Below are positions 1-8,292 of a DNA stretch of 64,000 nt, one piece after another. The stretch comes from Halalkalibacter oceani (GTDB lineage Bacteria > Bacillota > Bacilli > Bacillales > Bacillaceae_D): the NCBI RefSeq assembly GCF_023715705.1, contig NZ_JAMBOS010000023.1, positions 1 to 64,000 on the forward strand, in the 5' to 3' direction. Position numbers and translations under genes: made by a program. The notes under the pieces were generated by a model, which saw nothing but the letters and a program-made list of their open reading frames with translations, was not told where the DNA came from and did no database searches. Within the stretch, counting starts at the first letter, position 1. Each line of letters starts with the position of its first letter.

Positions 1-135
1 GATGTCTTTTTCCTTTCCTCAGAATTAAAAATGTCGAAATGTTTCGAATTATATACGGACATTATAATCGACTAATTCTGGACAGGCAATACCGTCAACT
101 TTCGGTAATTTAAGGGTGTCAAAAACATTATAGCA

Positions 136-1464
136 ATGGGAACTTCTTTTTACTATGTTTCAAAATCATTTTACAAGGACCAGCTTCAAAATGATGTAGA
201 GAATCGTCTGTCTGCCCATCGTGAGGTTATTGAGGCAGAAATGGCAGCGGAATCTCTTGAACATGTGGTTATCATGGAACAAAGGGAAAAGGAAAATTCA
301 TTTATCATTTTTGATAAAGAATTTAATGTTAAGGCCAGTACAGATACGATACCCGAAGAATGGCTTGATCGATACCGAGGGTGGATCAACAATTCTACTT
401 CTCTTTTAGAGGGAAGAACAGACTTTGTTGATACTATTGCGCACCATATTGCCCATGTCTGGTCGTTTGAGCCGCTGATTGTTGATGGACAAGTGATCGG
501 ATATCTCTTTATCGATCAGGATACAGGGAATTTTGAGGAAACAAGACAGAACCTTTTGGTTATTACCATGATAATGGGGATATTCACTCTTATGTTATCT
601 GGAATTTTGGCTATTTTCTTTTCGAGAAAAATCACATTTCCCCTTGTTCAAGCCCGAAATCTAACCCGAACGATTGCAAAAGGGAATTTTGATGTCCAAC
701 TTTCTAGTAAAGGAAAAGATGAATTGGCTGATTTGATGAATAATATTTCCTCCATGGCGAGGCAACTTAAAGGGTATAGAGATACCCGCCAACAATTCTT
801 ATCGAATGTCTCCCATGACCTTCGAACACCACTGACATATATTAAAGCGTATGCAGCTCTTTTGAAGGATCAGAAAGTAGAAACTGATTTAGTTCAAGAA
901 CAATCATCTATAATTTATCAGGAAGCCATTCGAATGGAGAGTTTAGTTAAAGACCTTTTTCAACTCATGAAGCTTGAAGAAGGTAAGGTCTCAATGAACA
1001 TACAAAAAGTTGAGCTGGTTGATTTCATTAAAGGCGTCACCAAAAAAGTTAAGCTTTTAGCAGACGAGAAAAAGATTGGCTTACATGTTTCATCGTCACA
1101 TGTCGACATAATTTCTAGTATTGATCCTGAACAATTAGAGAGGGCACTGTTGAATATTTTAAACAACGGCATACGGCATACAGCACCAGGTGGGCGGATT
1201 GAGCTAGACATTAAAAAATTGAAAAATAAAATCACAATTAGAATCAAGGACAATGGAGAAGGAATCCCGGCTGAAAGCCGTCCTCATATCTGGGATCGCT
1301 TTTATCGGGTCGATAAATCTCGTTCTACAAAGCAAGGTGGAAGCGGCCTAGGTTTGGCGATTACTAAACAAATCATCGAACGGCACGGGGGAGATATTCA
1401 AATCGAAAGCACGGTTCATGTGGGGACGACATTTATAATTCATTTGTATAGGGGGTCTGAATAA
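136..1464 (+). pseudogene. Sensor histidine kinase, N-terminally truncated
   Basis: The product (442 aa from ATG 136) is the main part of a membrane two-component kinase. It has an extracytoplasmic segment (about residues 10-135), a transmembrane helix (140-162), a HAMP linker (163-215), the phospho-acceptor motif SHDLRTPLTY with His227, and an ATPase domain with LLNILNNG, KDNGEGI and GSGLGLAI motifs. The first transmembrane helix that should precede FYYVSKSFYKDQL is absent. An in-frame TAA lies at 106-108 and no good ribosome-binding site precedes ATG 136. No response regulator is adjacent inside the window. This suggests loss of the 5' end, although the catalytic half is undamaged. Whether it is expressed is unknown. 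Confidence 0.7.
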
Positions 1465-1533
1465 AGCTTAGAATGTGTGCACTACTCTAGGGTTGGAAAC
1501 TTGACTTATTTCTTGTTCCATTAGTCCGAGTCA

Positions 1534-1589
1534 TTAATATTTAAGCCTCTTGGATCTAAATCCTTGAGGCTTTAACTTTTAAATATTAA
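1534..1589. terminator. Convergent terminator hairpin
   Basis: AAGCCTC (1543-1549) pairs with GAGGCTT (1566-1572). Outer TTAATATTTA and AAATATTAA arms extend the stem with T-rich flanks on both strands. It sits between the kinase (+) and the reductase-like gene (-), so it probably serves both. Confidence 0.6.
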
Positions 1590-1596
1590 GACTAGC

Positions 1597-2235
1597 CTAT
1601 CTCTTTTTTACCATGACTACATTGATAAATCCAAGAATATGGATAAACCATACAACAACAACCAACAGGAGAAACGGAATCCTTAAGACATTTGGGATAT
1701 GTGGAACGTGAAGAAATAAAAAATAGAATGTGTGCAGGGCGACTAAGATATAATAAATATGCACACGTTGCTGGACGTATTGCCAAGCTTCTTTACCTAA
1801 GAATTTTATGCTTTTTTTATTTGAGGTGAATAAGAGTATAAGTAAATAAAGCAAACAAACAATGCCAAGGAGATTCCCAATCGCAAAACCGGGATGGATA
1901 TCGAAGCTATTCGCAAATGGATTAAAGACCACAAACAACATCATAAAATTCCATCTAATCCAACCATCGAAAATAATGTAGACATGGGTGAAGGCTGTTA
2001 AGCCAGTCCAAATTCCTAATTCTTTTCTCCAATTTAAAAATAACTTCATCTTGTTATTAAGCTTTGAAAGTGATCCAATTATAAGAATCGCCGCTAAGTA
2101 TAGAACTGATACGTCAGCAAATGCTCGGTTCCAGGCGTGCATTGGATCCCAATCACTTCTTAAAAAGAGAAACAGGGAAGTAAGCAACGCAGTTAACATG
2201 AACAAAGTTATATGTTTCTTTACCTGACTATCCAA
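1597..2235 (-). CDS. Ferric-reductase-like transmembrane haem protein
   Basis: The product is a 212-aa integral membrane protein with about six hydrophobic helices, resembling the ferric-reductase-like transmembrane domain family (YedZ/MsrQ-type cytochrome b). Candidate haem-ligand histidines lie inside helices, in the stretches LTAFTHVYIIFDGW and ALHTFYFLFLHVPH. No FAD/NAD(P)H domain is attached, so electrons would have to come from a partner, and none is adjacent. The start is a TTG about 11 nt after an AGGAGG, which is a slightly long spacing. It is a single-gene unit reading toward the kinase. Confidence 0.65.
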   Translation of the reverse strand: MDSQVKKHITLFMLTALLTSLFLFLRSDWDPMHAWNRAFADVSVLYLAAILIIGSLSKLNNKMKLFLNWRKELGIWTGLTAFTHVYIIFDGWIRWNFMMLFVVFNPFANSFDIHPGFAIGNLLGIVCLLYLLILLFTSNKKSIKFLGKEAWQYVQQRVHIYYILVALHTFYFLFLHVPHIPNVLRIPFLLLVVVVWFIHILGFINVVMVKKR

Positions 2236-2424
2236 TTATGTTCATTCCTCCTAGTAATCTTTATTCTAATGCTAGTCTAGAAGATCCATTTGTTAGAATT
2301 GTGAAGAATGGAAAAATTATTATCTTTCTTTCGTGTCTAACAAAGAGATTCACCTAAGTTATGTCTAACATTGTGGTAATATTTACTAAATGGTATTGAA
2401 ATAAGCATTTCAATATTGTATCCT
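2236..2424. other. Intergenic region upstream of the hairpin pair
   Basis: This AT-rich spacer separates divergent genes and must hold the promoter of the reductase-like gene (-) and probably one for the DUF1659 cassette (+). I see no ORF in it. Confidence 0.4.
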
Positions 2425-2458
2425 AAAAATAGCCGGTGGGAGACCTCCGGCTATTTTT
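2425..2458. terminator. Perfect 12-bp hairpin with A/T tails
   Basis: AAAAATAGCCGG (2425-2436) is exactly complementary to CCGGCTATTTTT (2447-2458). It has the form of a bidirectional intrinsic terminator, yet no gene on the + strand ends upstream of it. Confidence 0.7.
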
Positions 2459-2466
2459 GCGTTCAT

Positions 2467-2506
2467 AAAAAAGAGGCAGCCCACCGGCCTAGGCTGCCTC
2501 TTTTTT
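2467..2506. terminator. Second perfect 15-bp hairpin with T run
   Basis: AAAAAAGAGGCAGCC (2467-2481) pairs with GGCTGCCTCTTTTTT (2492-2506). It lies only 33 nt before the ATG of the DUF1659 gene, so transcription from upstream would be attenuated there. Its loop contains ACCGG, complementary to part of the first hairpin's left arm. Confidence 0.7.
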
Positions 2507-2538
2507 TGAGGTGGGGAAAACGGAAAGGAGGAAAGCAA

Positions 2539-2748
2539 ATGGCAACGAAAAATTTAATGCAAGCACGGTTGTCACTGATCCATTTAGAAGAAGATCAATT
2601 TGGAGAAACGAGACAACGACGAAGTGGTTACCCTGTGAAGATTGACGCAGACGTTAACGCACTTTATGATGTCTCAATCGCTCTCAGTAGCTTAAGTTCG
2701 GCATCGCTTGTGGGAATTACTTTATCTGAGGAAAGTACATTGGCATAA
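2539..2748 (+). CDS. DUF1659 family small protein
   Basis: This 69-aa protein starts at ATG 2539 after AAAGGAGGAAAGCAA; the longer reading frame upstream runs through the two hairpins and is not credible. It resembles the DUF1659 family, short Bacillus proteins normally encoded beside DUF2922 and YvrJ proteins, and exactly that arrangement is seen here. No molecular role is known to me for the family. The three genes are closely spaced and probably one operon. Confidence 0.75.
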   Translation: MATKNLMQARLSLIHLEEDQFGETRQRRSGYPVKIDADVNALYDVSIALSSLSSASLVGITLSEESTLA

Positions 2749-2774
2749 AACTAAGGTGGGAGGAGAATTGAAAA

Positions 2775-2993
2775 ATGGGAGAACAAACACTGGAATTACG
2801 GTTTAGAAATGATTTAGGACGGACGATAGCCATTCGCGTCTTAAACCCTCGAGAAGATGTTACAGCGGAAGAAATCTCTGGAGTGATGGATGTCTTGATG
2901 GAGAATAATGTCTTTGCTGGAGCAGTCCAAGCGCTTGAAGCAAAAATTGATGCTCGTATTGTCTCTCGTGCGGTTGAAACCATTATTGTATAG
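2775..2993 (+). CDS. DUF2922 family small protein
   Basis: The product is 72 aa, acidic, with no membrane segment. The pattern LELRFRNDLGRTIAIRVLNP followed by ITAEEISG-like residues and a C-terminal RAVETIIV strand fits DUF2922. It starts 26 nt after the DUF1659 stop, with GGTGGGAGGAG upstream. Function is unknown; the conserved neighbourhood with DUF1659 and YvrJ is the main clue. Confidence 0.75.
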   Translation: MGEQTLELRFRNDLGRTIAIRVLNPREDVTAEEISGVMDVLMENNVFAGAVQALEAKIDARIVSRAVETIIV

Positions 2994-3053
2994 TCGTTCT
3001 AGCCTGGGGAGGAATTTGATCTTCCTCAGGTTAGTAGTTAGGAGATGAAGAGA

Positions 3054-3260
3054 GTGGAAGAATTAATAAAACTCATCTCGAATGTTGGATTTCCAATTGC
3101 CGTCGCTTCCTATTTATTGGTTAGGTTAGAACCGGTGATAAAGGAGTTGCAAAAATCCATTGCCGGATTAACGATGGTCATAGCCAAACAAAATGAAGTG
3201 ACACAGGAACAGGTGAATCAGCTGATGGATACGATCAAACGAGAGCAGGGAAAACGATGA
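3054..3260 (+). CDS. YvrJ family single-span membrane protein
   Basis: The product is 68 aa. GTG 3054 is preferred over ATG 3045 because AGGAG lies about 8 nt upstream of the GTG and family members begin with a short MEELI-type leader. VGFPIAVASYLLVR forms one membrane span, followed by an amphipathic, probably coiled-coil tail. It is the third gene of the DUF1659-DUF2922-YvrJ cassette. Role unknown. Confidence 0.75.
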   Translation: MEELIKLISNVGFPIAVASYLLVRLEPVIKELQKSIAGLTMVIAKQNEVTQEQVNQLMDTIKREQGKR

Positions 3261-3355
3261 AGATGATGCTCCCTGATCAACAGACCAGGGAGCGAAAAAG
3301 GACTTGAAATGTTAACATCGAATAGTATCTTCGAAATGGAAAGGGGGGCTGATGA

Positions 3356-3577
3356 ATGAAAAACAAGCTACCGGATTTCAGGAAACAAAGTGGCTATTCA
3401 CAAGACAAACTAGCAGAAAAACTTGGTGTTTCAAGACAAACCATTATTTCAATTGAAAAAGGAAAATATAATCCTTCCCTTCCATTAGCATTGGTTATGG
3501 CGAAATTATTTAATACGTCGGTAGAAGAAATCTTTTATTTAGACGAGGAGGATTTAAAGAAGTACATTAAAGAATAA
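3356..3577 (+). CDS. XRE-family HTH transcriptional regulator
   Basis: This 73-aa protein is almost entirely a Cro/CI-type helix-turn-helix (YSQDKLAEKLGVSRQTIISIEKGKYNP), with the conserved tail seen in the small regulators FxxSVEEIF. It is preceded by AAGGGGGGCTGATG and followed immediately by a membrane protein gene. Such short XRE regulators commonly control a neighbouring membrane protein, so autoregulation of the pair is likely, though this is inference. Confidence 0.85.
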   Translation: MKNKLPDFRKQSGYSQDKLAEKLGVSRQTIISIEKGKYNPSLPLALVMAKLFNTSVEEIFYLDEEDLKKYIKE

Positions 3578-3595
3578 ATGCAGGAGGCAAATAAA

Positions 3596-3982
3596 ATGGC
3601 ATCTCAAAAGAACTTTTTTATCATAGGGGTATTGTTATCATTCATTTTTGTCGTAAGGCTTTTTCTCTTTGTTATGACTGACAATAGGGATACGATTGTG
3701 TATGCTGTGGAACTCTTGAATTGGGGGTCTGTCGCAGTAATGGCTTTTTGTTATAGTTATCTTTTCCCTCAATTTAAGGAAAAAGATGAAAGAGCGCAGA
3801 CTATAAGGCAAAAAGGGATATATTACGCTATGTTTGTAATGATAATCTCTCTAATTATAATAATGCTACTCATTCAATATAGTATTTTATCTTTAACAAC
3901 CCTTGCAGTCGTACGAATTTTAATCTCATTAGTGCTTATAACCATTTCATTATCTTGGGTTATACTTGCAAAAAAAATGTAA
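3596..3982 (+). CDS. Four-helix membrane protein paired with XRE regulator
   Basis: The 128-aa product has four predicted hydrophobic helices and a charged cytoplasmic loop (KEKDERAQTIRQKG). ATG 3596 is preferred because CAGGAGGCAAATAAA precedes it; the ATG at 3578 overlaps the end of the regulator without a separate RBS. The E-RAQ-IR-KG loop is typical of DUF2178-like proteins found next to XRE regulators. Function unknown. Confidence 0.65.
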   Translation: MASQKNFFIIGVLLSFIFVVRLFLFVMTDNRDTIVYAVELLNWGSVAVMAFCYSYLFPQFKEKDERAQTIRQKGIYYAMFVMIISLIIIMLLIQYSILSLTTLAVVRILISLVLITISLSWVILAKKM

Positions 3983-4029
3983 TACGAAACGATGAGCATC
4001 AAATGAATCAACGACTCCATTCTGCACTC

Positions 4030-4063
4030 AGCCAGGAGGAAAAACCATTTTCCTCCGGCTTTT
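4030..4063. terminator. Convergent terminator hairpin
   Basis: AGCCAGGAGGAAAA pairs with TTTTCCTCCGGCTTTT around a 5-nt loop. It lies between the XRE/membrane pair (+) and mreBH (-) and has T/A tails on both strands. Confidence 0.75.
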
Positions 4064-4105
4064 AAACTCGTGTGCAGTTTTCATTATCGCTTCCTGGACG
4101 TGTGT

Positions 4106-5140
4106 TTACACAGTGGCTTTTTGCAGCTTGTCGATGAATTTCAGTGATCGTCCTGTGCCGATTGCGACGGATTCAAGCGGTGTAGGGGCGATATGGACAG
4201 GGACGTCGATCTCGGTTGCAAGCCATTCCTGAATGCCGTTGAGCAGGGCGCCGCCGCCGGTGAGCATGATGCCCCGATCGACAATGTCGCCGCTCAGCTC
4301 GGGTGGACAGTCCTCCAATGTCGAGCGAATTGATTCGAGCAGCTGGAGCATATGCTCCTGAATGGCCTGCTGAATTTCTGTGGAGCGCAGCGTAACGGTT
4401 TTTGGCAGGCCGTTCACGAGGTCGCGTCCTCTAATCTCCATCGTCATTTCCTCATGGGTAATTGGAGCGTAGCCAATTTCCATTTTGATCTGCTCGGCCG
4501 TGCGTTCGCCAATTAGAACGTTGTAAGACTTTCGCACGTATTGAATAATGCCTTCATCGAGCTTGTCGCCGCCAATTCTGACGGAGCTGCATGAAACGAC
4601 GCCGCCGAACGAAATGATCGCGACTTCGGTTGTTCCGCCGCCGATGTCAACGACGACATTGGCAACCGGCTCTTCGACAGGGAGGTCGGCGCCGATTGCG
4701 GCTGCGACCGGTTCTTCAATGACATGAACCTGTTTGGCACCGCAGCTTTTCACGGCGTCGAGAATGGCCCGCCGTTCGACCGAAGTCGAGCCGGAAGGAG
4801 CGCAGACGACGACATTCGGCTTGCGCATGGCAAGGCCAAGCTGCTTGCTTGCTTTTCGCATAATCGCTTTCAGCATTTTCGAGGTCATATCAAAGTCGGC
4901 GATCACGCCATCCTGAAGCGGACGGACAGCGACAATATTTGCCGGCGTCTTTCCGACCATGCTTTTCGCTTCGAGGCCGACGGCCAGCACCTCCTGCGTT
5001 TGGGTGTTTATTGCGACAACGGAGGGTTCGTTTAAAATAATTCCTTTTCCTTTGCTATATACAAGTAGGTTCGCAGTTCCTAGGTCAATTCCAATTTCAA
5101 CATTATTCCACATTTTTTTCACCAACTTCATAGATTTCAT
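4106..5140 (-). CDS. mreBH: MreB-family cell-shape actin homologue (MreBH type)
   Basis: The 344-aa protein is a bacterial actin that polymerises along the membrane and guides lateral wall synthesis and autolysins. Seen: phosphate-1 motif [10 protein letters not shown], the stretch [16 protein letters not shown], phosphate-2 [12 protein letters not shown], and the nucleotide motif [11 protein letters not shown]. Residues such as [11 protein letters not shown] and [15 protein letters not shown] match Bacillus subtilis MreBH better than MreB or Mbl from memory. It is a stand-alone gene without mreC/mreD, as expected for MreBH. ATG at 5140 is assumed; a shorter start at the MWNNVEIG methionine is possible because neither has a strong RBS. 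Confidence 0.88.
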   Translation of the reverse strand: MKSMKLVKKMWNNVEIGIDLGTANLLVYSKGKGIILNEPSVVAINTQTQEVLAVGLEAKSMVGKTPANIVAVRPLQDGVIADFDMTSKMLKAIMRKASKQLGLAMRKPNVVVCAPSGSTSVERRAILDAVKSCGAKQVHVIEEPVAAAIGADLPVEEPVANVVVDIGGGTTEVAIISFGGVVSCSSVRIGGDKLDEGIIQYVRKSYNVLIGERTAEQIKMEIGYAPITHEEMTMEIRGRDLVNGLPKTVTLRSTEIQQAIQEHMLQLLESIRSTLEDCPPELSGDIVDRGIMLTGGGALLNGIQEWLATEIDVPVHIAPTPLESVAIGTGRSLKFIDKLQKATV

Positions 5141-5377
5141 TGTCTAGGGTAACATTTTAACAATGAACAAACTCGAAAAATAGAGACGGAACGCTTATCT
5201 TCTATGTAAGAATATGAGAGAAAGTCAAGCGGATAAAGAGATTCGGTGGATTTAATGGAAAACGTTGCTAAAAACGCCGGTGCTTAGGTCTTAAGCCTGG
5301 TGAAGGAGGGAGGAGGGTGTTGAAGTTTTTTTTCTTTGGTTGGAGTCATAATTTGAAGCAATGGCTCCGTTCTGCAC

Positions 5378-5417
5378 AAAATCCGTACTGAAGAAAACCA
5401 CTTCAGTACGGATTTTT
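5378..5417. terminator. Hairpin, probable terminator downstream of glcT/mreBH gap
   Basis: AAATCCGTACTGAAG pairs perfectly with CTTCAGTACGGATTT across a 7-nt loop, followed by T residues on the + strand. glcT, whose 3' end is at 5593, is transcribed toward it. Confidence 0.55.
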
Positions 5418-5448
5418 AAAACGAAGTGCAGACTTCGCACACTGCTTT

Positions 5449-5489
5449 GAGCTTGAGACAAAGGGGAAATTGCCCTTTGTCTCAAGCTC
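5449..5489. repeat. Intergenic hairpin of the CTTGAGACAAA family
   Basis: GAGCTTGAGACAAAGGG pairs perfectly with CCCTTTGTCTCAAGCTC. GAGCTTGAGACAAA also opens repeats at 9685 and 41818 (reverse) and occurs near 21208. Confidence 0.6.
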
Positions 5490-5592
5490 TATAGTAAGGT
5501 GGGGAGGTGACAAGAGCGTAGGCCAAGCATAACCTGCTCTTACACAAACAATACCCGACTCCCTCCGGATTGAAACCTGTTTCTTTTTTCAA

Positions 5593-6423
5593 TTATCGTC
5601 TGGCGATCCGTTGCAAATGTAATGTTAAATAAACCGCTTCCGCCTCGGGCACTTTTTTTTCTAATGATTGCTCCATCATTTCCAAAAGACTCGATGCCAA
5701 TTCATAGCAAACGGGGTACTGCGCCTGGAGAATGTCTTTCAGCGCATCCTGGTTATCGTCATACTGATCCTTGTTGATTAGTTCGATCGAATGGCGAAGA
5801 TGTCTGACGAGGCGTAAGTAGTTGATGTCTTTGCGGTCAATTGACAGCTGCAACGTGTTCTCCACTTCCTGCACCATTTCTCCGATCAGTCGCGTATGCT
5901 GATTGACTTCCTGAATGGAACGCTTCGTCAGCGCGCTGTGAATGTGGAGGGCGACAAAGCCGATTTCATCCGGCGGGATCGAGATCGAAAGCTCCTGGTT
6001 CAGCCGGGCGATAATTTCGGCGGCGACATCAAATTCTTTCGGGTAGGCAAGCTCTGTTTCAGGCAGGAAAGGATTCTTAATATCCATATTCTGCTTGACG
6101 CGTTTCACCGCATAAAAAAGATGATCCGTCAGCGCGCTGTGAATATGCTCGTGAAGGTGGATTGAGAAGCGCTCCTCGACATGCTCAATCACGTCGTTCA
6201 TTAACCCGATAAAATCTTCATCTATATAATGCAACAGTTTTTTATAGCGTTCCTGTTCTTTTGCTTCCTTTAGGACAAAGAACTTTTCAGCCTGTTCACC
6301 GGCCACGAGTTCGCCGTTTTTTTTACCGAAGCCGAGTCCTTTGCCGATTAAAATGACTTCATTGTAGTCCGGGTGATGCGCTATAATAACATTATTATTT
6401 AATACTTTTTTGACAGCTAGCAT
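5593..6423 (-). CDS. glcT: GlcT-type transcription antiterminator (BglG/SacY family)
   Basis: The product is 276 aa from ATG 6423, chosen because GGGAGGGG lies five bases upstream; the longer frame adds 29 unconserved residues. The N-terminal RNA-binding CAT domain (MLAVKKVLNNNVIIAHHPDY, then VILIGKGLGFGKK) is followed by two PRD domains. Candidate regulatory histidines lie in LHEHIHSALTDH, ALHIHSALT, YLRLVRHLRH and LTLHLQR. The family binds a RAT hairpin in the leader of a PTS gene and is switched by EII phosphorylation. The match to B. subtilis GlcT is strong, but no ptsG lies in the window, so its target is elsewhere. Confidence 0.88.
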   Translation of the reverse strand: MLAVKKVLNNNVIIAHHPDYNEVILIGKGLGFGKKNGELVAGEQAEKFFVLKEAKEQERYKKLLHYIDEDFIGLMNDVIEHVEERFSIHLHEHIHSALTDHLFYAVKRVKQNMDIKNPFLPETELAYPKEFDVAAEIIARLNQELSISIPPDEIGFVALHIHSALTKRSIQEVNQHTRLIGEMVQEVENTLQLSIDRKDINYLRLVRHLRHSIELINKDQYDDNQDALKDILQAQYPVCYELASSLLEMMEQSLEKKVPEAEAVYLTLHLQRIARR

Positions 6424-6552
6424 AGCTTCCCCTCCCGTTTTCATCATAGCGGGAATGCGGGGGAGCGTCAATGAACGAAGCTTTAACATTCTTGGCTCTT
6501 CTGGCTGCACTTCCCTATTTTTATAAACTTTACTAGAAGGAGAGGCGGACGG

Positions 6553-7317
6553 ATGAAACCTTTAACGATAGACGAGATTAGGCAGGTCGCTGCCAGAATC
6601 AATAAACGGACGTATGACTATGAAGCGCCATTTCTGCAAAAGGTCGATCAGATTTTGGACGACAGTGAAGGCAAGCATGTCGAGACGGTGCTTGGTGAAG
6701 CCTTTACTGGCCTGCTTGCCCAGGTTGACGATGAAATCAAAGAAATTGAAAGCGAGCTTGGAGTGCGGCCGAGCTGCGCGCTTGGCTGCGATCATTGCTG
6801 CTACTTTCCGATTATTGTAACGCGGCTTGAGGTAAAGCTGATGCTAAAAGTGATCAAAAGCTGGCCGGCAGCGCGGCGACGGAAGATTGCAGCGCAAATA
6901 GACCGGTATGTAACGACGTATCAGGCTGAACTGAAGGAATTGGCCGAGCTGGATTTTCGCAAAGATCCGGCATTTAAAGAAAGGTATAAGCAAAAAAACC
7001 TTCCGTGCATCATGCTCGATCAAGAGACCCGGACATGTATGGCATATGAAATCAGGCCGATTCCATGTCGCACCTATTTGAATTACGCAAGCCCGGATGT
7101 TTGCGGGGAGAGTCATGTTCCGGCGGAGCCGCTCAGCTTCGAATTTCTCTACCCTTTTTATGTAGAGGGGATGGATGAGGTGCTGACGGAAATTCTTGAA
7201 GTGGTTGATGACAGCGCGCTCGGTTTTTCCTATCCACAGGATGCCGCCGAGGTTCATTATCTCCCATTGCTGCTGCAGGAGGAATGGAGAGGGGGAGCTG
7301 TCATTGCCGGAGAGTAA
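6553..7317 (+). CDS. YkgJ-family cysteine cluster (Zn/Fe-chelating) protein
   Basis: The product is 254 aa, with RBS AGAAGGAGAGGCGG before ATG 6553. The signature CxxxCxxCC is present (Cys75, Cys79, Cys82, Cys83), followed by a second cluster CIMLDQETRTC and IRPIPCRTY, typical of the YkgJ (UPF0153) metal-chelating domain. An N-terminal helical region precedes the domain. It overlaps the next gene, a DCC thiol-disulfide protein, so the pair is translationally coupled; a redox or metal-handling role is inferred. No enzymatic activity can be assigned. Confidence 0.75.
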   Translation: MKPLTIDEIRQVAARINKRTYDYEAPFLQKVDQILDDSEGKHVETVLGEAFTGLLAQVDDEIKEIESELGVRPSCALGCDHCCYFPIIVTRLEVKLMLKVIKSWPAARRRKIAAQIDRYVTTYQAELKELAELDFRKDPAFKERYKQKNLPCIMLDQETRTCMAYEIRPIPCRTYLNYASPDVCGESHVPAEPLSFEFLYPFYVEGMDEVLTEILEVVDDSALGFSYPQDAAEVHYLPLLLQEEWRGGAVIAGE

Positions 7318-7717
7318 CGAAGAGGATCGCCCGATTTTAATGTTTGACGGGGTGTGCAACTTATGCAACGGTTTCGTCGATTTTATTTTACGTAAGGAGA
7401 AGGATCACCGCTTCTTGTTTGTTTCGCTGCAATCTGAACGGGGAAGGCAGCTGCAGGAGCAGTTTGCGATATCGCCCGCGGTTGACTCTGTTATTGTGAT
7501 TACCGATAATACGGCTCATTTTTATTCGGATGCTGTATTTCAGGTAGTTAAGGCTTTGCCTTGGTATTTTCGGCTTCTGCTCGTACTGCGTGTTGTACCG
7601 AAGGTCGGACGTGACCGGCTCTACCGGCTTGTCGCGAAAAACCGCTATCGTCTATTTGGCAAACTGGAGAGCTGCCGTCTGCCGACCGCCGCGGAAAAGG
7701 ACCGGTTTTTACAATAG
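7304..7717 (+). CDS. DCC-family thiol-disulfide oxidoreductase
   Basis: The product is 137 aa from TTG 7304, chosen because GAGGGGGAG lies six bases upstream; the frame's earlier ATG falls deep inside the ykgJ-like gene. The diagnostic motif MFDGVCNLCNGFVDFIL (CxxC at residues 18 and 21) and the C-terminal DRLYRLVAKNRYRLFG are typical of the DCC (DUF393) family of predicted thiol oxidoreductases. The start overlaps the preceding stop by 14 bases, indicating coupled translation. Confidence 0.82.
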   Translation: MPESNEEDRPILMFDGVCNLCNGFVDFILRKEKDHRFLFVSLQSERGRQLQEQFAISPAVDSVIVITDNTAHFYSDAVFQVVKALPWYFRLLLVLRVVPKVGRDRLYRLVAKNRYRLFGKLESCRLPTAAEKDRFLQ

Positions 7718-7834
7718 CAGTTTTTTCTTATTTTAGTCTTAGGAAAAATCATGGTATGATATATGTATAGAAATAGACTGCCGGAATGTCTGACACGATG
7801 CGTTAGTATGAGAGAGAATCTGGGAGGGATACCG

Positions 7835-8170
7835 ATGGAAGAGAATAAAATAGCTGTCTATCTTCAGGAAAGACTGGCAGAAGCGAAACGTCAATTTGAA
7901 AGAACGGTGGACTGTAAGCACACGGAATTTGATGATCTCTATCCATATATGACAGAGCAGCCGCAGTTTTTCTGGTACAAACGCTATGTCGCTTGGCAGG
8001 AGCTGTTAACAATCGTGAAAATTGCGGAAGATCTCGATGTTCCGTGGAAGGACTTGTTTCTCGAAAAGCAGGCTTCCTTCGTTGAAGCAAGAGTGCTTGA
8101 TGCGAAGGTGCTGGATAATTGGTATGAGGAAGAGCTTGAAGCAGAATCAGCACAAAATGATAAAAAATAA
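7835..8170 (+). CDS. Hypothetical acidic protein
   Basis: This 111-aa soluble protein starts at ATG 7835 after GGGAGGGATACCG. Aromatic/acidic stretches TEFDDLYPYMTEQPQFFWYKRY and DLDVPWKDLFLEKQASF are likely helical. There is no membrane segment or cysteine motif. A probable promoter with TATGAT lies near 7756. I do not recognise the family. A terminator follows directly, so it is a single-gene unit. Confidence 0.6.
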   Translation: MEENKIAVYLQERLAEAKRQFERTVDCKHTEFDDLYPYMTEQPQFFWYKRYVAWQELLTIVKIAEDLDVPWKDLFLEKQASFVEARVLDAKVLDNWYEEELEAESAQNDKK

Positions 8171-8177
8171 CGAATAT

Positions 8178-8212
8178 CCGCTATTGGAATTCCGTTCCTT
8201 TAGCGGTTTTTT
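8178..8212 (+). terminator. Intrinsic terminator
   Basis: CCGCTA (8178-8183) pairs with TAGCGG (8201-8206), followed by six T. It closes the hypothetical gene ending at 8170. Confidence 0.7.
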
Positions 8213-8292
8213 CTCGGGGTTTTCCTGAATGACATTACTTTGGGCAAACCCCTCCTTGTTGTGTTTGTTGTGAAAGTCTAGGAGGAATAGGG

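Larger units (their letters stand above)
5141..5592. other. Intergenic region with two inverted-repeat hairpins
   Basis: Contains the mreBH promoter region and no credible gene. Two strong hairpins occur: 5378-5417 (AAATCCGTACTGAAG and complement) and 5449-5489 (GAGCTTGAGACAAAGGG and complement). The flanking words around AAGCAATGGCTCC and CACTGCTT form a weak outer inverted repeat and recur in other gaps of this window. Confidence 0.6.

Noticed and set aside
2416-2538. Longer N-terminus for the DUF1659 protein
   Set aside because: The extension is encoded by the two terminator-like hairpins; the AAAGGAGGAAAGCAA ribosome-binding site marks ATG 2539 as the start.
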